From NCBI GenBank assembly GCA_025355085.1, contig JANXLQ010000287.1:1-49468 (forward strand): 49,468 bases of DNA, written 5' to 3'. This document shows positions 16,942 through 25,137 of this stretch, piece by piece. Each line of letters begins with the position of its first letter. Position 1 is the stretch's first letter. The stretch is from Rhodopila sp. (lineage in GTDB: Bacteria > Pseudomonadota > Alphaproteobacteria > Acetobacterales > Acetobacteraceae). The notes below the pieces were generated by a model. It made no database searches, was not told the origin of the DNA, and saw nothing but the letters and a program-made list of their open reading frames with translations. A program made the translations under genes and the position numbers.

Positions 16942-17319
16942 ATGCCCATCAAGCGGTCCGGATTCCAGACCAGCCTCGATCTACCGTTCAACATGCCGGT
17001 GCGTCCGCTGGGCGATGCCGATCTGGCGTCCATGCAGTTCGTGCTCGCCGAGATCGCCCCCGAGTGGTCGGTGGAGCTGCAAGGCATTTGCGCCGAGGAA
17101 GCCACGCTGATCCTGTTGCCGGACGATGGCGACGACGAGAACGGTCCCAGCTTCGTGATCAGCCGGGAGACGTACGGGTTCCGCCTGGACCAGGTGCATT
17201 GGGATACGATGACCGAGGTCGGGGTGTTCGATTCTCTGACCGATGTGGTATCCGCGTTGCGTCCGCGCGTCGCGTTCTGCACCGCCATGGCCGCGCCGGC
17301 CGGGGTAACATTGCATTAA
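16942..17319 (+). CDS. conserved-looking hypothetical protein
   Basis: 125 residues starting MPIKRSGFQTSLDLPF with GGAG seven bases upstream. The protein is acidic and soluble. It has a mixed alpha/beta appearance (LASMQFVLAEIAPEWSVELQ, ATLILLPDDGDDENGPSFVI, VSALRPRVAFCTAMA), and its base composition matches the chromosome. I do not recognise a family. A MITE copy begins 12 bases after its stop. It is separated from holA by an AT-rich leader (16815-16941), so it probably has its own promoter. Confidence 0.65.
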   Translation: MPIKRSGFQTSLDLPFNMPVRPLGDADLASMQFVLAEIAPEWSVELQGICAEEATLILLPDDGDDENGPSFVISRETYGFRLDQVHWDTMTEVGVFDSLTDVVSALRPRVAFCTAMAAPAGVTLH

Positions 17320-17330
17320 CCGGTTCAACA

Positions 17331-17418
17331 GACCCGTTGCGGAAATCCCATACAAGCCAATATAATTAAATAAAATCAATAGATTGCAATCGACCCAACC
17401 GACTGGTCGCAACAGGTC
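17331..17418 (-). mobile_element. 88-bp MITE-like element, copy 2
   Basis: The reverse complement starts GACCTGTTGCGACCAGTC and aligns along its whole length with the element at 6148-6234, one base longer. Shared blocks include CGATTG, CTATT, ATTTT and TTGTATG. The ends read GACCCGTTGC and GCAACAGGTC. The flanks are CA on the left and TA on the right, so a target duplication has eroded. It sits just behind the hypothetical gene. Confidence 0.7.
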
Positions 17419-17467
17419 TATCCCACCGGCCCCTTTCCTTCGCCGCGCAATCCGATAGGGTTGTCTC

Positions 17468-17625
17468 ATACCAACGGCCCAATATTTTGACCGTTCGGCC
17501 CCTTCTTGTCATGGCAGGCGAAGGCCTGCCATCCACGCCTTTGTCTGAACCAGCATCGCGTTTCGTGGATGGCGGGACTTCGCCCGCCATGACGGTGACA
17601 GGTCAGAATATAAAGCCGTTGGTAT
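17468..17625. repeat. 158-bp palindromic repeat, copy 1 of ATACCAACGGC family
   Basis: The ends are ATACCAACGGC and GCCGTTGGTAT. Inside, GTCATGG and CCATGAC arms enclose two hairpins (GGCAGGC-GAAG-GCCTGCC and GGCGGG-ACTTCG-CCCGCC) and a CCATCCACG/CGTGGATGG stem, giving a branched cruciform. The segment CTTTGTCTGAACCAGCATCG is shared with copies 2 and 3. No coding capacity. Confidence 0.8.
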
Positions 17626-17838
17626 CAGTGGACCGCAGGCACGCTTGGCGCGGTCGATTGGCTGAACAAGGTCGCTACACAGGTTGCGACGTTTGTGCGC
17701 GGAGCCGCTATGTTACATTAGCCTAGGGCGGGTCGGAACGGCCCGAACGGGACTTGGCCGGATGTTATCCGCGCCAACCGCCGGGTTGCCGTCCACAATG
17801 CATACCGGCATGGTTCCCGAGGAACAGCGGGACCCCAA

Positions 17839-19041
17839 ATGCGATTGCTAACCATCCAAACGCCGCGCAGGCGCGCGCGGGCGCCGTTTCTCTTGCTGGT
17901 TGCAATCACAGCCTGCGGCACATTGGGGATGCACATCATCATACCGGCACTGCCCGCAACGGCGCGAGCGTTGGATATGTCGATCGGTACCTCGCAGTTG
18001 ACGATCACCCTGTACCTGATCGGTCTCGCCATCGGACAATTGATCTACGGCCCCTTATCCGACCGGTTCGGCCGGCGGCCCGTGCTGCTGGCGGGTCTGT
18101 CACTGTTCACAGTCGCCAGCATCGTGACGGCTCTGGCGCCCAGCGCAACCATCCTGATCGGCGCCCGCATCATGCAATCGCTCGGTGGCTGTGCCGGCCT
18201 GGTCCTCGGGCGAGCAGCGGTGCGCGACGGAGCAACCGCCGACAAGGCGGCCGGACAGCTTGCCCTGCTGACGCTGGTCATGGTGATGGTGCCGTCGATA
18301 GCCCCGGCGGTCGGCGGTTATCTTACCGCCTACATCCACTGGCGAGCCAGCTACATGCTGCTCGCGCTGTTCGGCGCAGTGACGTTGGCGGCCTGTTTCC
18401 TGCTAATGCCGGAGACATTGTCCCAGCCGCTGGGCCCCCGGCGCTCGATGGTGACCGCCTACGTACGGCTGCTGCGCTCACCCCGGTTCCTCGGGTACGC
18501 GGTGGGCGGAGCGTGTTCGACCACCGCATTTTACGGTTTCATGTCGGCCTCGCCGTTCATATTCGAGACTCAACTGCATCAGCCGCCGCAACGGGTCGGC
18601 CTGTATTACCTCGTGCTGATGCTGGGAGTCGCCGTCGGCAGCCTGGGGGCCAACCGGCTCGCAGGGCGGCTATCGCTCCGGACGGCGCTGCGGATCGCCA
18701 ATGCCCTGGGAATCCTGGGGGCGGCATTGTTCGCTTTGGCCGATGCGATGGACATGCTGTCGGTCGTGACGGTGGTCCTGCCGGTCAGCCTGTTCATGGT
18801 CGGGGCTGGGATGGCCAGCCCGTTCGCCCTGGCCGGATCGGTCAGCGTCAACCCACAGGCGATCGGCGCGGCCTCCGGGATGTACGGCTTCATCCAGATG
18901 GGCTACGGGATGCTTTGCACGGTGGTGGTCGAAACATGGCATCCCGGCGCGGTCTATCCCGTCGCCGCCGTGTTGCTGGGTTCCGCGCTGTTGGGCCAGG
19001 TGGCCATGTCAATATCGATGCGGGCCGAGCGGCGGCGTTAG
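17839..19041 (+). CDS. Bcr/CflA family multidrug efflux MFS transporter
   Basis: 400 residues with twelve predicted membrane segments. Features of the family: the MFS motif A loop GPLSDRFGRRPVLLAG between segments 2 and 3; the opening FLLLVAITACGTLGMHIIIP with ALPATARALDMS; TLYLIGLAIGQLIYGPLSDR; and RIMQSLGGCAGLVLGRAAVR in segment 4. It would export drugs or metabolites from the cytoplasm by proton antiport; the substrate cannot be predicted. It is monocistronic as far as can be seen, and no regulator is adjacent. Confidence 0.9.
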   Translation: MRLLTIQTPRRRARAPFLLLVAITACGTLGMHIIIPALPATARALDMSIGTSQLTITLYLIGLAIGQLIYGPLSDRFGRRPVLLAGLSLFTVASIVTALAPSATILIGARIMQSLGGCAGLVLGRAAVRDGATADKAAGQLALLTLVMVMVPSIAPAVGGYLTAYIHWRASYMLLALFGAVTLAACFLLMPETLSQPLGPRRSMVTAYVRLLRSPRFLGYAVGGACSTTAFYGFMSASPFIFETQLHQPPQRVGLYYLVLMLGVAVGSLGANRLAGRLSLRTALRIANALGILGAALFALADAMDMLSVVTVVLPVSLFMVGAGMASPFALAGSVSVNPQAIGAASGMYGFIQMGYGMLCTVVVETWHPGAVYPVAAVLLGSALLGQVAMSISMRAERRR

Positions 19042-19137
19042 AAAGGGGCCTGAAAGCGAACCTTCTGGCATCTCGTGCGTTCCGGCGGCCCAGGGGCTGC
19101 GATTCCGGAGATCCCTACTGCATGGAAAGGTTTCTCG

Positions 19138-19377
19138 ATGGCCATTCAACCAAGCGCTTCCGAACGTAAGCTTGACAAGGCGCTGGAGGACAGCTTCCCA
19201 GCCAGCGATCCACCGGCCAATTCCGGCATAACCGGCGCAGATCCGACGGACAAGCCGTCTCATCGGCGGACAATCGAGGAACGACCGGCGGGCACGCCAA
19301 CTTCTGATCGGCATGCGACCAAAACCGTGCATCGGCGGGAAGGCAAGGAAGTGCCCCCGGAAGACCAAAGCAGTTAG
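19138..19377 (+). CDS. small protein with DSFPASDPP motif
   Basis: 79 residues starting MAIQPSASERKLDKALEDSF, with GGAAAGG upstream of ATG 19138. The sequence LDKALEDSFPASDPPANS is the signature of a widespread family of very small, highly polar, probably disordered proteins in proteobacteria, of unknown function. The rest is rich in Arg, Thr and Pro with no fold visible. It lies between the efflux gene and the TRAP binding protein with spacers on both sides and may be transcribed alone. Confidence 0.7.
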   Translation: MAIQPSASERKLDKALEDSFPASDPPANSGITGADPTDKPSHRRTIEERPAGTPTSDRHATKTVHRREGKEVPPEDQSS

Positions 19378-19462
19378 GCCGGAAGCCGATAAGTTCGATT
19401 AGCAGATAGATTTACAGGTGGAATATGTGTGAAGTGTCTCCCGCTCAAGGAGGCTCAATTTC

Positions 19463-20518
19463 ATGTATTTCGCCCAACGGTCTGACACTCTCTCGCCAAC
19501 CCGGTTTCGGTCGCTTTCCAGGCGGGCGCTCGGGCGGGCGGCGCTGGCTGGTTTGGCGATCCCATTCTTGCCACGCGGGGCCAGGGCAGCCGAGATCGTA
19601 TGGCGCGTAGGACATAACGCTCCGGTCGATTTTGCGCTTCATCTGCGTCTTCTCGAAGTAGCCAACACGGTTGCCACGCGGTCCGAGGGCAAAATGGCGA
19701 TCAAGATCTATCCCGACGGCGAACTCGGCAGCACGGTCGGTTTGCTGGCTCAGGCTCGCGCCGGGAAGATCGACGCGGTGCCGCTGTCAAACCAGGTTCT
19801 TTCCGCCACTTTGGCGGTCGCGGCGTTACCGATGCTGGGGTTCGCGTTCAGCGGTTACGATCAGATGTGGCCCGCGCTCGATGGCGGCGTCGGCACACTC
19901 CTCCGGACCCAAATCCAGCAGCGGTTAGGTTTGGTCCCGATGGAACGTATTTGGGATTTCGGTTTCCGCCAGATCACCACCGGCGACAAACCAATCTACA
20001 CTGCTGCGGACCTGGAAGGATTGCGCCTTCGCACACCGCCTGAAGCTGATTTCTTCGCTCTGTTCCAGGCGCTGAAAGCCTTGCCTATGGCCATGCCGCT
20101 GAGCGGGTTGGAGGAAGCGTTGACCACAGGTGCTTTCGATGGCCAGGAAAGCGTGCTGCAACTGGTGAAGGCGGCATCGTTGCAAAACGTGCAATCTTTT
20201 TGCGCATTGACCAACCATCTGTGGGACGGTCAATGGATCTGCGTCAGCGGGTCGTCTTGGTCCAAATTGTCGCCGAAACTGAAGGATATTGTTACGGCGG
20301 CATTCGATGAGAGCGGTCTGAAGCACCGCCAGGACACCGCATTATCGGAGGCCGGCATTCGCGTTGAACTTGAAGCGGCGGGAATGAAGTTCAACGGCGT
20401 GGACCCGAAAACCTTTCGAGCCGCCCTTCGCAAGGCGGGTTATTATGCTGCGTGGAAGGCGAAGATGGGGGAGGAAAGCTGGGCTCTGCTGGAGAAATAC
20501 ACCGGTTCTCTGGCCTGA
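19463..20518 (+). CDS. TRAP transporter solute-binding protein (DctP family), orphan
   Basis: 351 residues with AAGGAGG nine bases before ATG 19463. A twin-arginine-type leader (SRRALGRAALAGLAIPFLPR, Arg20-Arg21) ends near ARA at 40-42. The mature part shows DctP features: VWRVGHNAPVDFALHLRLLE, IKIYPDGELGS, KIDAVPLSNQVLSA, and ADLEGLRLRTPP, where the conserved arginine pairs with the ligand carboxylate. It should deliver an organic acid to a DctQM permease, but no DctQ or DctM gene is near. Tat export would imply folding before export, which is unusual but known for some TRAP proteins. Confidence 0.85.
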   Translation: MYFAQRSDTLSPTRFRSLSRRALGRAALAGLAIPFLPRGARAAEIVWRVGHNAPVDFALHLRLLEVANTVATRSEGKMAIKIYPDGELGSTVGLLAQARAGKIDAVPLSNQVLSATLAVAALPMLGFAFSGYDQMWPALDGGVGTLLRTQIQQRLGLVPMERIWDFGFRQITTGDKPIYTAADLEGLRLRTPPEADFFALFQALKALPMAMPLSGLEEALTTGAFDGQESVLQLVKAASLQNVQSFCALTNHLWDGQWICVSGSSWSKLSPKLKDIVTAAFDESGLKHRQDTALSEAGIRVELEAAGMKFNGVDPKTFRAALRKAGYYAAWKAKMGEESWALLEKYTGSLA

Positions 20519-20941
20519 TGTGCCACAGGGTTGCGCGTTGGCTGGTAAATAGAAACGATAAAGAAACGTATAAGCGGCACCGCGCGGGGTCCGGAAAAGT
20601 ATCGGCCCGGAAATCCCTGCGCGGAGCGGCTTAAAATCAGGAGCAGGGGCGGCCCAAAGTCCCTGACACCACCGGCCCAATGTTTCGACCGTTCGGCCCC
20701 TTCTCCACGTCTTTGTCCAAACCAGCATCGCGAGGCGTGGATGGCGGGCCTTCGCCCGCCATGACTGTGACGGGTTAGGACATACGGCGTTGGTATGAGC
20801 GGGTCCGAGCCGCACCGATAATCCGCTGGCAGCGACGGGATTGGGACGCGCCGTAGAATCCGCTGGCAGCGGCGGGGTTGGTCCGAGTCATGCCATACAA
20901 TCCGCTGGTAGCGACGGGGTTGGGACGTGCCGTAGAATTCG
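20519..20941. other. repeat-rich gap before eipB
   Basis: This 423-base gap is made up of a short leaderless stretch (20519-20665), palindromic repeat copy 2 (20666-20796) and a tandem repeat array (20820 onward) that runs into the 3' end of the minus-strand eipB gene. No gene is supported. Confidence 0.6.
20666..20796. repeat. 131-bp palindromic repeat, copy 2 of ATACCAACGGC family
   Basis: The left end has decayed to ACACCACCGGC; the right end is GGCGTTGGTAT. It shares GACCGTTCGGCCCCTTCT and CCAGCATCG with copy 1 but has lost one hairpin arm. The remaining hairpin is GGCGGG-CCTTCG-CCCGCC. Confidence 0.75.
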
Positions 20942-20960
20942 CTAGCAGCGGCGGGGTTGC
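20820..20960. repeat. tandem array of four AATCCGCTGGCAGCG units
   Basis: Units begin at about 20820, 20857, 20899 and 20936, each with AATCCGCTGGCAGCG(A/G)CGGGGTTG or a close variant. Spacing alternates 37, 42 and 37 bases, so the larger period is 79 bases. The last unit contains the TAG stop (20942-20944) and the last codons of eipB. Confidence 0.8.
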
Positions 20961-21796
20961 GGCGCGAAATCCTTCATCTTGGCGTTCATCACGAAGTCGC
21001 CGAAGTTCATTTTCATGTCGTCCGCCACACCGTTCTCCCAGTAGCGCATGCCGACCTCATAGGTTGGGGTGATAGCGGTCGGCGCACGGTCGAAAAACGC
21101 GATCCGCACCCGTGTGCTCGGTAGTGGCGCCAGGACCGGCCACTTGCCGGGGGCGGGCGCCTTCCAGTCCAAAACGACGATGAAGCTGTCCTGGACGCCG
21201 TTTTCGTCGGTGCCGTCGAACAGCGGCAAATTGACAAAACGCTTCTTGTCCCGAGCGGCGGCGATGATCGCGGCGGTGTGGGCCATAGGGAAAACAGTGC
21301 CGGCCGGCAACGTGCTGGTGGTGTCGCGCGGCGTCGTGTAGTGCGCCGAACCGGGGCCGCCGGCCTTCTGCAACACCGCCTCGCCATCGGTTTGGCTGGT
21401 CACGGCGGTGTCGGTAGTCTGCCGCATATGGAAGCGGAACTTCAAGCCGTCCTTGGATTCCCAGGTCGCGTAGTCCGACGCCATCTCGATATCCTGGCCA
21501 TCCGCATTGGTCAGCGTCATCCGCAACCGCTGGCGCACCGCCCAACCGTCACAGACGTCGGTCACCTCATACCCCATGGTGCCGCGGGCCGCGATCACGT
21601 CGTTGCCCTTCGCCGTATCCAGCGTCAGCGTATAAAGTGCCTTGTGCGCCAGCAATGCGCCCGGACCCGGCACCGGTGCAGGTGCGGGCGCATTAGCGGC
21701 GAAGGCTGGGGCGGCGAAGGCTGGGGCAACCAGTGCGGAGTGAACCAGGACCGAAGCCGTCAGGATAAGCGCGCCGAGGACGGCGGGAAGGCGCAT
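20942..21796 (-). CDS. eipB: DUF1849 / EipB family periplasmic envelope-integrity protein
   Basis: 284 residues from ATG 21796 with GGAG seven bases upstream. A signal peptide (MRLPAVLGALILTASVLVHS, cleavage near AFA) is followed by an Ala/Pro linker with a repeated APAFAA block. The mature domain has LLAHKALYTLTLDTAKGNDV, then ARGTMGYEVTDVCDGWAVRQ, matching the beta-spiral DUF1849 fold of Brucella EipB. EipB supports cell envelope integrity in alphaproteobacteria. The conserved early cysteine (CDGW) is present, and the second is close to the C terminus (PQPRRC). The last four codons lie in a tandem DNA repeat, so the native C terminus may have been altered. Confidence 0.82.
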   Translation of the reverse strand: MRLPAVLGALILTASVLVHSALVAPAFAAPAFAANAPAPAPVPGPGALLAHKALYTLTLDTAKGNDVIAARGTMGYEVTDVCDGWAVRQRLRMTLTNADGQDIEMASDYATWESKDGLKFRFHMRQTTDTAVTSQTDGEAVLQKAGGPGSAHYTTPRDTTSTLPAGTVFPMAHTAAIIAAARDKKRFVNLPLFDGTDENGVQDSFIVVLDWKAPAPGKWPVLAPLPSTRVRIAFFDRAPTAITPTYEVGMRYWENGVADDMKMNFGDFVMNAKMKDFAPQPRRC

Positions 21797-21900
21797 GAAG
21801 AACTCCGCTGGAACAATTGGGCAAGGATTGGGCGCATCGCAGGGCAGAATAGGCAACGCGAGCGAACCGCGCCATCGCTTAGGGCCGGAGGAGTACCGGC

Positions 21901-23697
21901 TCAACCAACCGTTACTTTGGGTTTTGCCGGAGGAAGTTCAATCTTCAGGGACAATTCCTTCATCCTGGCCGGCGGAATTTCGGCGGGGGCGCCCATCATG
22001 AGGTCCTGGCCCTGCTGATTAAGCGGGAACAGGATGACCTCGCGGATGTTGGGTTCATCGGCCAGCAGCATCACCATGCGGTCGATGCCGGGGGCCGATC
22101 CGCCATGGGGCGGGGCGCCGTAGCGGAAGGCGTTCAGCATGCCGCCGAAATGTTCCTCCACATGCTCCGCCGTGTAGCCGGCGATCTCGAACGCACGGAT
22201 CATAATGTCCGGGCGATGGTTGCGAATGGCGCCGGACGACAGTTCTATGCCGTTGCACACGATATCGTATTGGAAAGCCTTGATGGTCAGCGGGTCTTGC
22301 GTGTTCAGCGCGTGGAGCTCCCCCTGAGGCATGCTGAAAGGGTTGTGGCTGAAATCGACCAGGCCGGTTTCCTCGTTCAGTTCGAACATTGGGAAATCGA
22401 CCACCCAGCAGAAGCGGAAGGTGCCTTTCTCCAGTAACCCGAGTTCATCGCACAAGCGCGTGCGAACCGCCCCGGCGAACTTTGGGGCGACATCTTTCTT
22501 GCCGCCGGCGAAGAATACGGCGTCTCCGGCCTTCAGGCCGCAGGCGACGCGGATGGCCTCGGCACGGTCGGCTTCCAGGTTGCGGGCGATCGGGCCTTTC
22601 GGGCCTTCGGCGTCGAATGTGATGTAGCCCAGACCGCCCTGGCCCTCGGCTTTCGCCCAGTCATTGAGTTTGTCGAAGAAGCTGCGGGGGTTGGCGCCCG
22701 CGCCGGGGGCGGGGATGGCGCGCACCACGCCCCCGGACGCGGCGATCCTGGCGAACAGGCCGAAGCCGGAGCCGGCATACTGTGCGGTGACATCCGTTAT
22801 CCGCAGCGGGTTGCGCAGGTCGGGCTTGTCGGAGCCGAATTCCAGCATCGACTGGTCGTACGGGATGCGCGGGAACGGCGGTTTGGTGACCGTCCGGCCG
22901 TCGGCGAATTCCTCGAACACCCCGGCGATGACGGGTTCGATGGTATTGAACACATCTTCCTGGGTGACGTAGCTCATCTCAAAATCGAGCTGGTAGAATT
23001 CTCCGGGGGAGCGGTCGGCGCGGGAGGCTTCGTCGCGGAAGCACGGCGCGATCTGGAAGTAGCGGTCGAAACCGGCGACCATAAGCAACTGCTTGAACTG
23101 CTGCGGCGCCTGGGGCAGCGCGTAGAACTTGCCGGGGTGCATGCGCGACGGCACCAGGAAGTCGCGCGCACCCTCCGGCGAGGACGCGGTCAGGATCGGG
23201 GTTTGGTATTCCAGGAAGCCTTGCTCGATCATCCGCTGGCGGACGGAGGTGATAACCTGCGACCGCAGCATCATGTTCTTGTGCAGCTTCTCCCGCCGCA
23301 GATCGATGAAGCGGTATTTGAGGCGGATGTCTTCGGGGAATTTCTCGTCGCCGGCGACCTGCATCGGCAAGACCTCGGCGGCGGATTGCACGGTCATTTC
23401 GGCGACCTGTAGCTCTATTTCGCCGGTGGGCAGGCGCGGGTTTATCGTTCCGGCTTCGCGCATGACCACCTGGCCGGTGACGGTTATGACGCTTTCCGGA
23501 CGCACTGCGTCGATGGCCTCGAACGCGGGGGAGCCGGCGGCGAACACGCACTGGGTCAGGCCGTAATGGTCCCGCAGGTCGATGAACAGCAGACCGCCAT
23601 GGTCGCGCTTGGCATGCACCCAGCCCGAGAGGCGGGCGACGTTGGAGGCATCGGCGGCGCGAAGGGCGCCACAAGTGTGGGTGCGGTACGCGTGCAT
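21901..23697 (-). CDS. aspS: aspartyl-tRNA synthetase
   Basis: 598 residues. The N-terminal OB-fold anticodon domain ([20 protein letters not shown]) is followed by class II motifs: [16 protein letters not shown]; motif 2 as [20 protein letters not shown]; and motif 3 as [20 protein letters not shown]. The bacterial GAD insertion domain is present (about 285-420). The enzyme charges tRNA-Asp; in bacteria that use GatCAB it can also mischarge tRNA-Asn, and which applies here is not decided by this sequence. Length is typical. Downstream, 104 bases separate it from the eipB start on the same strand. Confidence 0.95.
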   Translation of the reverse strand: MHAYRTHTCGALRAADASNVARLSGWVHAKRDHGGLLFIDLRDHYGLTQCVFAAGSPAFEAIDAVRPESVITVTGQVVMREAGTINPRLPTGEIELQVAEMTVQSAAEVLPMQVAGDEKFPEDIRLKYRFIDLRREKLHKNMMLRSQVITSVRQRMIEQGFLEYQTPILTASSPEGARDFLVPSRMHPGKFYALPQAPQQFKQLLMVAGFDRYFQIAPCFRDEASRADRSPGEFYQLDFEMSYVTQEDVFNTIEPVIAGVFEEFADGRTVTKPPFPRIPYDQSMLEFGSDKPDLRNPLRITDVTAQYAGSGFGLFARIAASGGVVRAIPAPGAGANPRSFFDKLNDWAKAEGQGGLGYITFDAEGPKGPIARNLEADRAEAIRVACGLKAGDAVFFAGGKKDVAPKFAGAVRTRLCDELGLLEKGTFRFCWVVDFPMFELNEETGLVDFSHNPFSMPQGELHALNTQDPLTIKAFQYDIVCNGIELSSGAIRNHRPDIMIRAFEIAGYTAEHVEEHFGGMLNAFRYGAPPHGGSAPGIDRMVMLLADEPNIREVILFPLNQQGQDLMMGAPAEIPPARMKELSLKIELPPAKPKVTVG

Positions 23698-23802
23698 GGT
23701 CAGGGTATCCCGTGGAAATTCGGCCGCTTACCGAGCGACTCTGTCAGGGACGGGACAGAAGCCTTGGTGGGGAGGGGGTGTCAAGCGGTAGGTTCGATTG
23801 GC

Positions 23803-23827
23803 AGCAGTTCTCATTTTGACGTTCGCC
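23803..23827 (+). repeat. solitary end of the 10548-10866 element
   Basis: AGCAGTTCTCATTTTGACGT and the following bases match both inverted ends of the 319-base element near 10.5 kb. No partner end is found nearby. It lies in the 159-base spacer upstream of aspS, next to a GCCTTCGAGAAAAGGC hairpin (23824-23839). Confidence 0.6.
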
Positions 23828-23856
23828 TTCGAGAAAAGGCGGTGAATTAAGATGGG

Positions 23857-24993
23857 CTAGCAGGCCAGAGGCACCGACCATGCGTCATAGTCATACACCC
23901 AGTCGGCATCATGCGGCTCTTTTAGCCAGGTGTTCCGGGCGGAGGTTTGCTGAATGCGGGACGTGCGGGGCTTGCGCGTCGCCTCATACCGCCGCAGCGC
24001 GTCATGCAAACCGTCACGATCCACGCCATCCAGGCACCGTGACAGGATGGCACCGTCCTCGATCGAGGTGGAGGCGCCCTGTGCCATATATGGGGTCATC
24101 GGGTGGCATGCATCGCCTAACAGCGCGACGTTGCCCTCTACCCAGGTTGGCAACGGATCGCGTTCCACCAGCGCCCATTTGTGGACCTCTGGGCATGCGG
24201 TCAGGATGGCGCGCACCCGCGGATGGAAATCCGCATAGGCGGCGCGCAAAGTGACGAGATCGCCCTTGGCCGACCAGGATTCGACGTTGAACGCCGGCTC
24301 TGGCGTGCTGGTGACGAAATACAGCTCGTCGCGGCGCGGATTGACGTAGTAGCTGACGATATGGCGGTCCGGCCCCCACCATTTGACGCACGGATCGGGT
24401 GTCATGCCGCCCAACAGGGACGTCGGGAATACGGTGCGGTACGCGACGCGACCGCTGAATCTGGGTTGTTCCTTTCCAAGCATGAATTCACGCACAACGG
24501 AATGAACGCCGTCCGCACCGATCACGGCATCGGCATCGGCGGTTTCCCCGTTGGTGAATGTCATACGGACGCTGCGATCCGGACGATGCTCCAGCCCGGC
24601 CAATTTGTGATTCTGGCGGATGATATCGGCTGGCACGAGATTGGCCAGCATGGCGTGCAGATCGCCCCGGTGCATCAGAAAATAGGGCACGCCGTGGCGG
24701 TCCAGCACGGACTGCCCAAGCGATAGGGAATTGGTGAGTTTTCCGGTGTCATAGTCTCGGGAATCGTTAGTCTCGGGCTGGAACGCCCGGGCCAGGAGCT
24801 TGTCTTTCAAGCCAAGGGCATACAGCACCCGGATTGAATTGGGTGCCTGCTGAATACCGGCGCCGAGACGGGTGAATCCCCTCGCCTGCTCATAGATACG
24901 AACGTCGATGCCGATACGCCGCAGACACGCCGCAGCGGTCAGGCCACCGATGCCGGCGCCGATGATGGCAATATGGGGTCTCCGAGGTGTCAT
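23857..24993 (-). CDS. FAD-dependent aromatic monooxygenase, 6-hydroxynicotinate 3-monooxygenase (NicC)-like
   Basis: 378 residues with CGGAGG six bases before ATG 24993. The FAD-binding GxGxxG is at 12-17 (GAGIGG), the DG motif reads GADGVHSVVREF, and the GD motif is ALLGDACHPMTPYMAQGAST. This is the class A flavoprotein hydroxylase layout. The blocks MHRGDLHAMLANL, GRVAYRTVFPTSLL, KWWGPDRHIVSYYVNPRRDE and YFVTSTPEPAF resemble NicC of nicotinate degradation more than salicylate hydroxylase. NicC carries out decarboxylative hydroxylation of 6-hydroxynicotinate. No other nicotinate genes are nearby, so the substrate is tentative. It is divergent from the esterase gene across 144 bases. Confidence 0.8.
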   Translation of the reverse strand: MTPRRPHIAIIGAGIGGLTAAACLRRIGIDVRIYEQARGFTRLGAGIQQAPNSIRVLYALGLKDKLLARAFQPETNDSRDYDTGKLTNSLSLGQSVLDRHGVPYFLMHRGDLHAMLANLVPADIIRQNHKLAGLEHRPDRSVRMTFTNGETADADAVIGADGVHSVVREFMLGKEQPRFSGRVAYRTVFPTSLLGGMTPDPCVKWWGPDRHIVSYYVNPRRDELYFVTSTPEPAFNVESWSAKGDLVTLRAAYADFHPRVRAILTACPEVHKWALVERDPLPTWVEGNVALLGDACHPMTPYMAQGASTSIEDGAILSRCLDGVDRDGLHDALRRYEATRKPRTSRIQQTSARNTWLKEPHDADWVYDYDAWSVPLAC

Positions 24994-25137
24994 TCGCGTC
25001 CTCCGTTGCGGCGATGGTGTCCGGTTTCGACACGACCGGCAAGGTCGTTCCGGATTTATCAGTGCCGCATTTTATCAGTAGTGGACAAACAGGTGCGATT
25101 TCGGTTTTGATCGCGACCGGATCGGGGAAAGAAGACA

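Larger units (their letters stand above)
17320..17838. other. gap filled by two repeat elements
   Basis: This 519-base gap holds MITE copy 2 (17331-17418) and the largest copy of the ATACCAACGGC-ended palindromic family (17468-17625). The remainder, 17626-17838, is the leader of the efflux gene and shows nothing specific. Confidence 0.6.

Noticed and set aside
20820-20960. Possible CRISPR array
   Set aside because: The four repeats are degenerate, the spacers are themselves repeated, and no cas gene is nearby.
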